The notes under the pieces are model-generated. The model ran no database searches. It worked only from the letters and a program-made list of their open reading frames with translations, and had not been told where the DNA came from. A DNA stretch of 43,792 nucleotides from Flavobacteriaceae bacterium (GTDB lineage Bacteria; Bacteroidota; Bacteroidia; Flavobacteriales; Flavobacteriaceae). Where the stretch lies: NCBI GenBank assembly GCA_016649715.1, contig JAENXC010000023.1:1-43792 (forward strand), given 5' to 3'. Positions within the stretch are counted from its first letter, which is position 1. Every line of letters begins with the position of its first letter. This document shows positions 1 through 7,843 of the stretch, one piece after another. Position numbers and translations under genes: made by a program.

Positions 1-297
1 GCTGTTACATTAGATGGCAATAGTATTAAACTTGGAATCAATGAAACTTCATTGGATAACGGATTGGCGTTATACCCTAACCCAGCAAGCAATTCGGTAA
101 ACCTTGTGAACAAGTCCAACATTTCCCTTGAAAAAATGATGATCTACAACATTATTGGAAAACTTGTGAACCAAGTTGACCTGCGCACTATGCAAGGTGA
201 AAAAGCAATAGATGTTTCATACCTTACCTCCGGTGTTTATGTGGTTCAGATTATTGGTGAAAACGCAAGCATTGTGAAGCGCTTAATTAAAGAGTAG
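1..297 (+). CDS. C-terminal end of a T9SS-secreted protein (type A sorting domain), 5' partial
   Basis: The reading frame is open from base 1, so the gene begins outside the window and only about 98 residues are visible. The tail has the layout of the type A sorting domain of the type IX secretion system: LYPNPASNSVNL, then an IYNIIGKLV strand, then LTSGVYVVQI and a basic end KRLIKE. In Bacteroidota this domain sends cargo through the Por secretion system, after which it is removed at the cell surface. What the missing N-terminal part does (enzyme, adhesin) cannot be told. A hairpin terminator follows the stop codon, so the gene ends its transcription unit. Confidence 0.9.
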   Translation, partial: AVTLDGNSIKLGINETSLDNGLALYPNPASNSVNLVNKSNISLEKMMIYNIIGKLVNQVDLRTMQGEKAIDVSYLTSGVYVVQIIGENASIVKRLIKE

Positions 298-328
298 TTT
301 TTTATTAATAGTTGATTGACAAAGAAAG

Positions 329-360
329 CCTTCCTATAAAGAATAGGGAGGTTTTCACTT
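329..360 (+). terminator. Rho-independent terminator after the T9SS cargo gene
   Basis: CCTTCCTAT (329-337) and ATAGGGAGG (343-351) pair over 9 bp with one G-U position and a 5-base loop. A T-rich run follows. It lies 32 bases after the stop at 297. Confidence 0.6.
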
Positions 361-424
361 TTTAATAGATTGAAGTTTTACGAACCTTTCAAAAAGATTA
401 CTTTTAAAAACTAAATATAAATCT

Positions 425-775
425 ATGTTACCTTGGCATCAATACTTAATGGGAGTACTAATAGTACTTGCCGGAATGAACCATTTTAGAAAACCAAAAC
501 TGTACGAGAGCATTATCCCCCCATATATACCTGCGCACAGCACAATGGTTATGGTAAGCGGAATTGTGGAAATGGCTTTAGGGTTTATGCTAATGAATAA
601 AAACAGCCAAGAAGTTGCCGCTTGGGGGATTATTGCTATGCTAATAATTTTTATCCCCGTTCACATTTATATGCTTCAGGATGAAAAGGCAGCGATGAAA
701 ATGCCGAAGTGGGTGCTAATTCTAAGGCTGCCGTTGCAGTTTGGGCTGATGTATTGGGCTTATCTATATACTTAA
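425..775 (+). CDS. DoxX-like small membrane protein
   Basis: A 116-residue protein with about four hydrophobic segments (near residues 6-18, 38-56, 65-83 and 95-113). The early GMNHFRKPKLYESIIPPYIP segment and the SGIVEMALG helix match the general pattern of DoxX family membrane proteins (G..HF..P....i.P...P....v..SG..E...G). Members are quinone-linked or of unknown redox function; a precise role cannot be given. The gene stands alone between a terminator and a convergent nuclease gene. The ATG at 425 gives a normal family length. Confidence 0.7.
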   Translation: MLPWHQYLMGVLIVLAGMNHFRKPKLYESIIPPYIPAHSTMVMVSGIVEMALGFMLMNKNSQEVAAWGIIAMLIIFIPVHIYMLQDEKAAMKMPKWVLILRLPLQFGLMYWAYLYT

Positions 776-781
776 AAGGAC

Positions 782-818
782 ATAGGACTTAGGACCGCTT
801 CGCTATAGGACTTAGGAC
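782..818. repeat. 14-bp direct repeat between convergent genes
   Basis: The sequence ATAGGACTTAGGAC occurs at 782-795 and again at 805-818, inside the 46-base gap between the DoxX-like and nuclease genes. Its function is unknown. Confidence 0.6.
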
Positions 819-821
819 TAG

Positions 822-1601
822 TTAACTAAATATCCCATTTAATATTTTCGCCAAGCGGATGCCCCCTTTTTGAAGTTGGGAGCGCAGGGGGTTTATGTAT
901 TCATACATATAGTTGTAGCCTAACTTTTCGCCAATTTCTGTGTGTTTGTATATATCTTCGCAGAGGGCGCGGCTCTCGTACATCCAATCTATAACAGTTC
1001 CCTTTTTTATGGCTTCCACTTGTTCTTTTGAAAGTACATCGGTATTTGTGGCAATTTCGGTATAGGACATTTCGTATGAATCGAGCATTTTGGAATCCCA
1101 AACGGAATGTAGGTTTGTGCCATCGCTGAACCATCGTACCTGAAAGTCGTTGCCGCCTTTATCATCCGCCAAACCGATGTGCAACGGCTGGTGCAGATCG
1201 CCCATAAAATGGACCAGCATTTTTAGATAGAAAACCTTGTCTTCGCGTGTACTGTTGGCGTTCTTCAAGACAGCAATACACTTTTCTATTCCCTGGATTA
1301 TATCGCCTTTTTCACTTTTGGGGTAGGTTTCATATTTTTCACCGAAAGGGAAATTTACATAATGCCACGGCTTGAAAGAATCATATTGATGGTCGCTTTT
1401 AATATCATCGCCAAAGTTCGCTACATAAGCAAGGGAATGGCCGTTGAGCAATTTTGAGATTTGCTTTTCCGCTTTTTTGTTCAAATAGGAATCGGCAATC
1501 TCCCCCACTGCCCTGTGGCCCGTCTTGCCCCAGTCCTCTGCGGCCGTAAGGTTTGCAATGGCAACTATAATTGTGATTATAAAAAGGGCTGTCTTTTTCA
1601 T
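822..1601 (-). CDS. S1/P1 family nuclease, secreted
   Basis: A 259-residue zinc nuclease of the S1/P1 (phospholipase C/P1 nuclease) superfamily, which cuts single-stranded nucleic acids and removes 3' phosphates. A signal peptide covers about residues 1-21. The tri-zinc ligands can be followed: W24 and H29 (DWGKTGHRAVGEIA), D65 and H80, H131, D135 and H141 (HFMGDLHQPLHIG), and H165 with D169 (NLHSVWDSK). The spacings agree with P1 nuclease, so the enzyme should be active. It probably acts in the periplasm or outside the cell in nucleotide or phosphate scavenging. It is a single gene, convergent with the DoxX-like gene. Confidence 0.92.
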   Translation of the reverse strand: MKKTALFIITIIVAIANLTAAEDWGKTGHRAVGEIADSYLNKKAEKQISKLLNGHSLAYVANFGDDIKSDHQYDSFKPWHYVNFPFGEKYETYPKSEKGDIIQGIEKCIAVLKNANSTREDKVFYLKMLVHFMGDLHQPLHIGLADDKGGNDFQVRWFSDGTNLHSVWDSKMLDSYEMSYTEIATNTDVLSKEQVEAIKKGTVIDWMYESRALCEDIYKHTEIGEKLGYNYMYEYINPLRSQLQKGGIRLAKILNGIFS

Positions 1602-1673
1602 GGCATTTCAAAATGTTGAAGGTAAAGATAGCACCTTAAACACATTCTAATTGTTTTATAAAAAGTAGTTTGG

Positions 1674-2045
1674 AAGGGGTTCGACTTTAGTTTATCCTGA
1701 GCCCAGCCGAAGGGCTTTGTATGCCGGATCAAGCTTCCTCCTCCCAAAGGGGTTCGACTGCGCTCACCCTGACATTCTGCTGTCACACTGAGCGCAGTCG
1801 AAGTGCTTTGTATGCCGGATCAAGTTTCCTCCTCCCAAAGGGGTTCGACTGCGCTCACCCTGACATTCTGCTGTCACACTGAGCGCAGTCGAAGTGCTTT
1901 GTATGCCGGATCAAGCTTCCTCCTCCCAAAGGGGTTCGACTTTAGCCTGTCCTGAGTATTTCGGCTTCGCTCAATATAAACTTCGCCGAAGGGCTCACCC
2001 TGACATTCTGGGCTCACCCTGACATTCTGGGCTCACCCTGACATT
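1674..2045. repeat. Hairpin-forming intergenic repeat array 1
   Basis: Three to four copies of a unit of about 88 bp. Each full unit holds TTCGACTGCGCTCA and its exact complement TGAGCGCAGTCGAA about 22 bases later (for example 1753-1766 with 1789-1802), followed by a linker with CTTTGTATGCCGGATC and CTTCCTCCTCCCAAAGG. The right end has a 19-bp tandem repeat (GGCTCACCCTGACATTCTG) nearly three times from 1992 to 2045. Arrays at 9.2 and 10.0 kb are the same family. The short frames inside are repeat-derived and not genes. Confidence 0.9.
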
Positions 2046-2073
2046 TATATTCCAATGCACCCCAATATTTCCT

Positions 2074-2391
2074 TCACTCCACTATCTCCGAGGGACTATA
2101 TTTTTCAATCCTTTCCTTCCCCGCTTCCAATTCACTGCAATTGGGGCATACGTGAACAACGCCATCCTTAATTTGATACCCATCCACATGTTCCTTTACG
2201 AAACCTTGAATAAGCATATACGAATCTTTGTGGTTGTTTACGTCCACCTGTTTATCCTTGTACAGCTCCCTTATTTTACCGTCGTATTCCTGAAAACCCC
2301 AGCACAGGGAACAAACTCCTTCGGGGGTTTTATTGGCGGTTTCTGCTTCGGGTTTCTTAAAAAACTCGACAATTGTTTTTACTATATCCAT
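2074..2391 (-). CDS. Small zinc-ribbon-like hypothetical protein
   Basis: A 105-residue protein, not assigned to a named family. It begins with an amphipathic MDIVKTIVEFFKKPE helix and has two CxxC knuckles: CSLC near residue 27 and CPNC near residue 82. This suggests one structural zinc site closing a small fold with a central helix. There is no signal peptide or membrane segment, so it is probably cytoplasmic. It stands alone just to the right of repeat array 1. A perfect 12-bp palindrome (AGAGTTAACTCT, 2457-2468) lies about 65 bases upstream of the start and could be an operator. Coding status is likely because of the regular cysteine pattern and composition. Confidence 0.7.
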   Translation of the reverse strand: MDIVKTIVEFFKKPEAETANKTPEGVCSLCWGFQEYDGKIRELYKDKQVDVNNHKDSYMLIQGFVKEHVDGYQIKDGVVHVCPNCSELEAGKERIEKYSPSEIVE

Positions 2392-2742
2392 ACTGTTTTA
2401 TATTTTTTCTTCCTTTTGTAATTTAAGGATTTAACAGGAAAAACACAAGAGAAACAAGAGTTAACTCTCTTTTTCAAAATTTAAAAAAAACTACTATAGC
2501 CTTGTGAATTAATACCCACTTTTGATGTGCTTTTAAAGCATTTCAAAAATAACTACGGCAGGCCTCAGCTCCAAAAACCGTTTCATTATTTAATGCTATC
2601 ACGGCTGGAGTGATAAAAGGAAAAAGAAGCTAGGGAAAGAACTGAGTTATTCGGATAAATTAATATAGTTTTGAATAAAATGATTCGTGTTTTCCAAGAG
2701 ATAGAGAATTCCACAAAAACACAGTATAGCAACGATAGTACG
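2392..2742. other. Intergenic region, no gene seen
   Basis: AT-rich divergent spacer between the zinc-ribbon gene and the AraC-type regulator. The only structure noticed is the palindrome AGAGTTAACTCT at 2457-2468. No clear TTG-N19-TAnnTTTG promoter was found. Confidence 0.5.
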
Positions 2743-3876
2743 ATGACATATCTATTTTTCATAGCTTCTTTCAACGCATTCTTCTTTCTTGCACTGCTTC
2801 TTCAAAAGAGAGCAAAACTGCTTCATGATCGCATCCTGATTTTTTGGCTCCTGTATCTGGGGCTTGCTACCGCTACCTATGCTTTAAGTATAGATTTTTT
2901 TCCCCATTCCCCTTTAGTATCCAGTGGAATTATCGCTTTGTTCTTATTGCACGGACCTTTTTTATATCTCTATGTCTCCGCCCTTACCGCAAACAAAAAA
3001 TATTTTAAGGCTAAAAACTTATGGCATTTTGCGCCTTTTGTGGCCTTTATTCTTTACTTGTTTATCGCCTCCGGTTTTCCAGCCTATTCAGAGGGAATTA
3101 GAGTAGATCATATAGCTGAGGGAGCAGCCGAACCCCCTTTCCTCTTTATCTTCTTCCTCATTATAACCGCAATCTCCGGACCTGTCTATTTTTTCTTGGC
3201 CTATAAAAAATTTCAACAAAGCAGGAAATCTTCCTTTGATTTTTCTTCCAAGGAAATAAACTTGGACTGGCTGGGGAAACTGATCCCTATTTTTGGTGTT
3301 GTATGGACAGTGCTGATTATTATAGCCGTAATCCATCATATTTTCCAGCTGTTTTCCATGGCTTTTTGTACCAATGGACTCTTCCTATCCCTTTCGGCCT
3401 TTATTATAGCAATCGGGTATTTCGGATTTAAACAAAAAGAAGTTTTTATAAATCATAGCATTGATAGCGGGAAAGAGGTTGCTAGTGGACCCGAAATTAA
3501 ATATGCTGCCTCAAAAATGGAAGATGCAGAATTGCAAAAATACTGCGATAAAGTTGGACGCTATATGAAAACTGAAAGGCCGTATTTAGATTCCGATTTA
3601 ACTTTACCTAAGTTGGCTGAAGATTTAGAAGTGTCCACCCACCATCTTTCGCAGATCATCAATGAAGTACACGGAAAAAATTTCTTCAATTTTATCAATG
3701 AGTACCGGGTTGAGGAAGTGAAAAGAAAAATTCAAGATCCAACTTTTGACAATTACTCCTTACTGGGAATCGCGTTTGAAAGCGGTTTCAATTCCAAATC
3801 TGCTTTTAATAGGGTGTTCAAGAATATTACAGGAATTACTCCCAGTCAATTTCGGGACTCCCTTCCCCCCTCCTAA
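2743..3876 (+). CDS. AraC-family regulator with N-terminal membrane domain
   Basis: A 377-residue protein counted from the ATG at 2743. Earlier in-frame starts exist (ATG 2680, TTG 2671), but 2743 places the first hydrophobic helix at the N-terminus as is usual for this group. Six to seven membrane helices fill the first 230 residues. A linker follows, then an AraC-type HTH domain in the last 100 residues: a LTLPKLAEDLEVSTHHLSQI helix-turn-helix and the family signature YSLLGIAFESGFNSKSAFNRVFKNITGITPSQFR. In Bacteroidota such proteins are membrane-bound one-component regulators. It lies directly upstream of the metal efflux operon and may control it; this is inferred only from position. Confidence 0.88.
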   Translation: MTYLFFIASFNAFFFLALLLQKRAKLLHDRILIFWLLYLGLATATYALSIDFFPHSPLVSSGIIALFLLHGPFLYLYVSALTANKKYFKAKNLWHFAPFVAFILYLFIASGFPAYSEGIRVDHIAEGAAEPPFLFIFFLIITAISGPVYFFLAYKKFQQSRKSSFDFSSKEINLDWLGKLIPIFGVVWTVLIIIAVIHHIFQLFSMAFCTNGLFLSLSAFIIAIGYFGFKQKEVFINHSIDSGKEVASGPEIKYAASKMEDAELQKYCDKVGRYMKTERPYLDSDLTLPKLAEDLEVSTHHLSQIINEVHGKNFFNFINEYRVEEVKRKIQDPTFDNYSLLGIAFESGFNSKSAFNRVFKNITGITPSQFRDSLPPS

Positions 3877-4034
3877 ACTGCACTTTTCCTCCTCCCAAGT
3901 CTTGTTTTATAAAGTGGGACTTGTCTTTCTATCCAAATAGGTGCCACCTTACAAGCGAGGTCGCACAGCCCTAAGTTCATTCATACATTTGTTTACAGAA
4001 AATTAAAACAGATTATTATTTAAAAACAAATGTT

Positions 4035-4688
4035 ATGAAAACACAAGTAAAACAAACAACTGTAACAAATCCTTTAAAAGTAGAAAGGTTTTTTAAATTC
4101 AATACGCGTTCCCTTCTTTTGGGCTTCGCCTTTATGTTGGCCAGTATTTCTGGATTTGCGCATTGCGATTCCTATGACGGCCCCGTTATTAAGGATGCCC
4201 TAAAAGCATTGGACCAAAACAATGTGCAACTGGTTTTAAAGTGGATTGAACCACAACAGGAAAAGGAAATCATTTCCTTGTTCGATAAGACCTACAGTTT
4301 AAAAAATAGTGACAAACAAGTGTATTCCATTGTTGAAAAACATTTCTTGGAAACCTTGGTACGCTTGCACCGGGAGACCGAAGGCGCACCTTATACTGGC
4401 CTAAAACCAGCAGGATCAATGACCCCTTTGATTGCAATGGCAGATAATTCGATAGCAAAAAATAGCGTAGAAGAGGTAGTTTCAACCGTTACCAATCATT
4501 TGGAGCAAGTATTAAGAGAGCGATATGCCAAGGTTGCAGAACTCAGCAAAACAAAGGACAAATCCGTAGAACAAGGAAGGGCCTATGTAGAAGCCTATGT
4601 TCAATACACCCATACACTTGAGGCATTGGAGCAACTATTACGCGCCCCTGTCTCCCATTCTGGAGGAGAAAGTCACGCAGGACATTAG
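4035..4688 (+). CDS. DUF6448 family protein, exported
   Basis: A 217-residue protein. After a basic N-terminus a hydrophobic segment (SLLLGFAFMLASISGFA) acts as signal peptide or anchor, followed at once by HCDSYDGPV, the hallmark start of DUF6448. The rest is predicted helical, and the C-terminus is His-rich (SHSGGESHAGH). The family has no established biochemical role. The His/Cys start, the His tail and the two following genes (HMA protein, metal ATPase) suggest a periplasmic metal-binding job. It is the first gene of a three-gene operon; the gaps to the next genes are 50 and 14 bases. Confidence 0.82.
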   Translation: MKTQVKQTTVTNPLKVERFFKFNTRSLLLGFAFMLASISGFAHCDSYDGPVIKDALKALDQNNVQLVLKWIEPQQEKEIISLFDKTYSLKNSDKQVYSIVEKHFLETLVRLHRETEGAPYTGLKPAGSMTPLIAMADNSIAKNSVEEVVSTVTNHLEQVLRERYAKVAELSKTKDKSVEQGRAYVEAYVQYTHTLEALEQLLRAPVSHSGGESHAGH

Positions 4689-4738
4689 CCTGTCCTTTTT
4701 CCAAAGAGAAAAAAATAATAACCTATAAAACAAAAAAT

Positions 4739-4969
4739 ATGGAAACTATAAAAGATTTAAAAAACGCAAAATTTCAATTGGAAACCCTTACCTGTCCAAG
4801 TTGCATTACGAAGATAGAAGGTGTTTTAAATAAAGAACCGGGCGTGGAAAATGCAAGAGTGCTTTTTAACTCAAGCAAGGTAAAAGTACAATATGACGAA
4901 GAAAAAGTGTCTTCTGCTCGATTGGCCGAATTGATAGAAAAAGTAGGCTACCCAATTTTATCGTCCTAA
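4739..4969 (+). CDS. Heavy-metal-associated (HMA) domain metallochaperone
   Basis: A 76-residue single HMA domain of the CopZ/Atx1 fold. It has TCPSC near residue 18 as the metal-binding CxxC, the usual KIEGVL helix start, a GVENARVLFNSSKVKVQYD strand pair and a C-terminal EKVGYPI end. It would hand a soft metal ion (Cu+, Zn2+ or similar) to the ATPase encoded 14 bases downstream, which lacks its own N-terminal HMA domain. The separate chaperone may replace that missing domain. Confidence 0.88.
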   Translation: METIKDLKNAKFQLETLTCPSCITKIEGVLNKEPGVENARVLFNSSKVKVQYDEEKVSSARLAELIEKVGYPILSS

Positions 4970-4983
4970 TTTTAAAAATAAAA

Positions 4984-6909
4984 ATGATTATGAAAGCTAA
5001 ACAAATAAACCGAATTATGTATGCGTCAGCTATCTTACTGCTAGCTGCCGTAGTGATCTATTTGATTAGCGGGAGCGGTTGGTTGTTGAATACATTTTTA
5101 ATCTCAGCATCCTTGTTGGCAGGATACCCCACCTTCCTAAAAGCGTGGAAAGCAGCCCAGCTAAAAATGTTCAGCATTGAACTTTTAGTGACCATAGCCG
5201 TTATTGGGGCCCTGATCATTGGGGAATACATGGAATCTGCAGCAGTAACCTTCTTGTTCCTCTTTGGGGCATATTTGGAGGGACGGTCTTTAGAAAAAGC
5301 CCGTGCCTCCATCAAAGCCCTAATGGACATGGCGCCGCTTGAAGCCACTGTATTGCGCAATGGCATACGCTCGGTAATTATGGCGGAGGAGGTTGTTGAA
5401 AATGATTTGGTGATTATTCAAACGGGAGAAAAAATACCCATTGATGGTCGGGTTATCTCAGGAAAAGCCTCTGTGGATGAAGCGGCGATTACCGGCGAAT
5501 CCATTCCCGCAAGCAAAGCGAAAGACGATCAGGTATTCAGCGGGAGCATTTTGGACAGCGGATATCTGGAGGTAGTTGCAGAGAAAGTTGGGGAAGACAC
5601 CACCTTCTCAAAAATTATTGAATTAGTGGAAGAAGCCCAAGAAGGAAAAGCAAAGACCCAACGGTTTTTAGAGAAGTTTGCGGCTATTTATACGCCTGGA
5701 ATTATGGTGCTTTCCTTACTCGTCTGGGTGTTTACCAGGGATGTCCATTTGTCGCTTACCTTTTTGGTGATCGCCTGTCCAGGGGCATTGGTTATTTCGG
5801 CTCCAGTCTCAATTGTTGCCGGAATCGGAAATGGTGCCCGTAACGGAATTTTGATCAAAGGGGGAGAGGTGATGGAAAACCTAGCGAAAATTAACGCCCT
5901 GGTATTTGACAAAACAGGAACACTAACAAAAGGGAAGCCCGAAGTTACAGCCATTAAAGGCTTTGGTATAAGCGAAAAAGAATTGCTGCTAATGGCTGCC
6001 GAAGCAGAAGTGATCTCCGAACATCATTTAGGGAGAGCCATTGTGAAAGAAGCAGAAAGAACAGGATTAAAACTGCTGAACAAACCTACGGAAATAAGCG
6101 TTCTTAAAGGTCGCGGAATTGAAGTAAGCCTTGGTGGAAAACAACTCTATATCGGCAATCGAAAAGGGCTTTTTCAGAATGAAATACCCATAGCGGCTGA
6201 AGTAGAATTTTATGCCACGGAACAGGAAAAAGCGGGGAATACCGCCGTCTTTATTGCCGATGACAAAAAAGTCCTGGGGATTATCTCTATCGCTGATACC
6301 ATAAGGGACACTGCCAAAGAGACAATGCAGCAACTTAAATCAGAAGGTATTAAGCATTTGGTGATGCTTACCGGCGACAATAAACACACTGCCAATATAG
6401 TTGGGGAACAATTGGGGATGGATCGTATTTATGCGGAACTGCTTCCCGAGGACAAGGCGCAGAAGGTTAAGGAATGTATGGGGAAAGGCATAAAGCTCGC
6501 AATGGTTGGGGATGGCGTAAATGATGCCCCCGCAATCGCTTCAGCAGATGTGGGCATTGCAATGGGTGTTGCAGGCACCGATATTGCGATGGAAACAGCA
6601 GACGTGGTTCTGATGGCCGACAATCTCGATAAATTGATCCACGCTTTAAGGCTTTCCAAAGCTACGGTTCGCAATATGAAACAAAACATGTTTTTCGCAG
6701 TTGGAACGGTTGCCATATTATTGGCAGGTGTGCTGACCAAAAACGTGAACTTGGCCTCTGGAATGTTGATACACGAATTGAGTGTGCTCTTGGTAATTCT
6801 AAATGCAATCCGTTTAGTTCGTTTCAGACCAAGCCCAAAATTTAAGCGCTTTACCAAGCGAAAGGATGAAACTGCTTTTTCAAGAGGTAAAGTTTGTCTT
6901 GAATGTTAG
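4984..6909 (+). CDS. P1B-type heavy-metal ATPase with a CPG metal motif
   Basis: A 641-residue metal-transporting P-type ATPase. Landmarks are TGES at 170-173 (actuator domain), CPG at 265-267 in the metal-binding helix, the phosphorylation site DKTGT beginning at D309, and GDGVNDAP at 509-516. It ends with two helices containing HELSVLLVILNAIRL. There is no N-terminal HMA domain. Two points are unusual: the transmembrane motif is CPG rather than CPC/CPH/SPC, and the nucleotide-binding SEHP reads SEHH (H347-H348). Metal specificity is therefore uncertain; Zn/Cd/Co-like export is plausible. Starts at 4984 and 4990 are both possible. Last gene of the DUF6448-HMA-ATPase operon. Confidence 0.93.
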   Translation: MIMKAKQINRIMYASAILLLAAVVIYLISGSGWLLNTFLISASLLAGYPTFLKAWKAAQLKMFSIELLVTIAVIGALIIGEYMESAAVTFLFLFGAYLEGRSLEKARASIKALMDMAPLEATVLRNGIRSVIMAEEVVENDLVIIQTGEKIPIDGRVISGKASVDEAAITGESIPASKAKDDQVFSGSILDSGYLEVVAEKVGEDTTFSKIIELVEEAQEGKAKTQRFLEKFAAIYTPGIMVLSLLVWVFTRDVHLSLTFLVIACPGALVISAPVSIVAGIGNGARNGILIKGGEVMENLAKINALVFDKTGTLTKGKPEVTAIKGFGISEKELLLMAAEAEVISEHHLGRAIVKEAERTGLKLLNKPTEISVLKGRGIEVSLGGKQLYIGNRKGLFQNEIPIAAEVEFYATEQEKAGNTAVFIADDKKVLGIISIADTIRDTAKETMQQLKSEGIKHLVMLTGDNKHTANIVGEQLGMDRIYAELLPEDKAQKVKECMGKGIKLAMVGDGVNDAPAIASADVGIAMGVAGTDIAMETADVVLMADNLDKLIHALRLSKATVRNMKQNMFFAVGTVAILLAGVLTKNVNLASGMLIHELSVLLVILNAIRLVRFRPSPKFKRFTKRKDETAFSRGKVCLEC

Positions 6910-7187
6910 GTGAGGGTGAGACGGGAGATGGGAGATGGGAGAATGGTGAGCTTCCCTGATTAGTGTTGACCGGTTTATAATTAATTCCCATCGTCAAAAC
7001 ATTCGTGTATTGGTAGTCACCCCCCCGAATCAACGAATTGACAACCCTGCCTGCTGAAGGCACGATCCCAAAAATTATTCGTGTATTCGTGGTCAACCTA
7101 TATCAGGGACGTACACCCTCAATGAAATTGAAACTAGATTAAAAAGGCTTTAAAATTCTGTTTAATACCCGATTTACAGAATTTCAC
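6910..7187. other. Intergenic region with degenerate short repeats, no gene
   Basis: It contains a purine-rich run of GGGAGATGGGAGATGG type near 6920-6945 and two imperfect copies of ATTCGTGTATT...GGTCA near 7001-7020 and 7078-7097. No coding region or promoter was recognised. Confidence 0.45.
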
Positions 7188-7218
7188 AAAAGATAAATCT
7201 ATCTTTTAAGTATCTTTG
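7188..7218 (+). promoter_or_regulatory. Dyad operator and -7 box upstream of the Rrf2 gene
   Basis: AAAAGATA (7188-7195) and TATCTTTT (7200-7207) form a perfect 8-4-8 inverted repeat. Directly after it TATCTTTG (7211-7218) fits the flavobacterial -7 box TAnnTTTG. The dyad covers the position where -33 contacts are expected, so binding there could repress. An Rrf2 protein acting on its own promoter is a common arrangement; autoregulation is inferred. Confidence 0.5.
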
Positions 7219-7266
7219 TAAGGTCGGGAGTCTTATTTACTTCTATCGAACTCTATACTTAATTAT

Positions 7267-7704
7267 ATGGTATCCAAATCCTGCAAATACGCCATTCGCG
7301 CCACTGTTTTTATCGCTTCCAAAGCCAAGGAAAACATCAAGGTGGGGGTTAAGGAAATAGCTGAGGAGATTGAGGCGCCAGAGGCCTTTACCGGAAAGAT
7401 TCTTCAGACTTTAAACAAGAATAAAATCGTCACTTCCCTTAAAGGCCCCTATGGCGGGTTTTATTCTGATGAAGCCCAACTGGATTTACCGATTCTCGAA
7501 GTGGTCAATGCCATTGACGGACTGGGCGTGTTTACCGACTGTGTCTTCGGTCTCCACCAATGTTCCGATGACCACCCCTGCCCTATGCACTTCGAATATG
7601 TAAAAACCCGCAGCCAGATGTACACTTCCTTTAAAAACACCACCATCCGAAGCTTAGCTGAAAACCTGAATACGGGCTTGGCTTTTCTTAAGAATCCCGA
7701 ATAA
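7267..7704 (+). CDS. Rrf2-family transcriptional regulator with three-cysteine cluster site
   Basis: A 145-residue winged-helix regulator of the Rrf2 family (IscR, NsrR, RirA). The N-terminus SKSCKYAIRATVFIA, the recognition helix region and the GPYGGFYSDE wing are typical. The region CVFGLHQCSDDHPC gives three cysteines spaced C-x6-C-x5-C, the place where IscR and NsrR bind a [2Fe-2S] or [4Fe-4S] cluster, so sensing of NO, oxygen or iron-sulfur status is likely. The divergence from canonical spacing prevents naming it IscR or NsrR. The next gene on the same strand encodes NDH-2, and both upstream regions carry AAGATA/TATCTT-like dyads. Confidence 0.88.
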   Translation: MVSKSCKYAIRATVFIASKAKENIKVGVKEIAEEIEAPEAFTGKILQTLNKNKIVTSLKGPYGGFYSDEAQLDLPILEVVNAIDGLGVFTDCVFGLHQCSDDHPCPMHFEYVKTRSQMYTSFKNTTIRSLAENLNTGLAFLKNPE

Positions 7705-7755
7705 CAAAGCAACCGCATATTTCTCCATAAAACTTTGTATTTTCATAGCGGATAT

Positions 7756-7787
7756 TCTTATCTTCTATAAGATTAGTTGTATCTTTG
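7756..7787 (+). promoter_or_regulatory. Candidate promoter and dyad upstream of the NDH-2 gene
   Basis: TCTTAT (7756-7761) and ATAAGA (7767-7772) form a 6-5-6 inverted repeat. TATCTTTG (7780-7787) fits the -7 box. Nineteen bases upstream of it lies TTA (7758-7760), one base from the -33 TTG. The dyad overlaps the -33 position. Confidence 0.45.
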
Positions 7788-7843
7788 TACCGTAGAATTT
7801 TACTGGGAACAACAGTTTAAAAGAACAAGATAAAATCGTTCAA

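Noticed and set aside
1674-2045. Possible CRISPR array (also 9195-9635 and 10017-10600)
   Set aside because: The repeated units are long, hairpin-forming and placed end to end with near-identical linkers. There are no unique spacers of even length and no cas genes.
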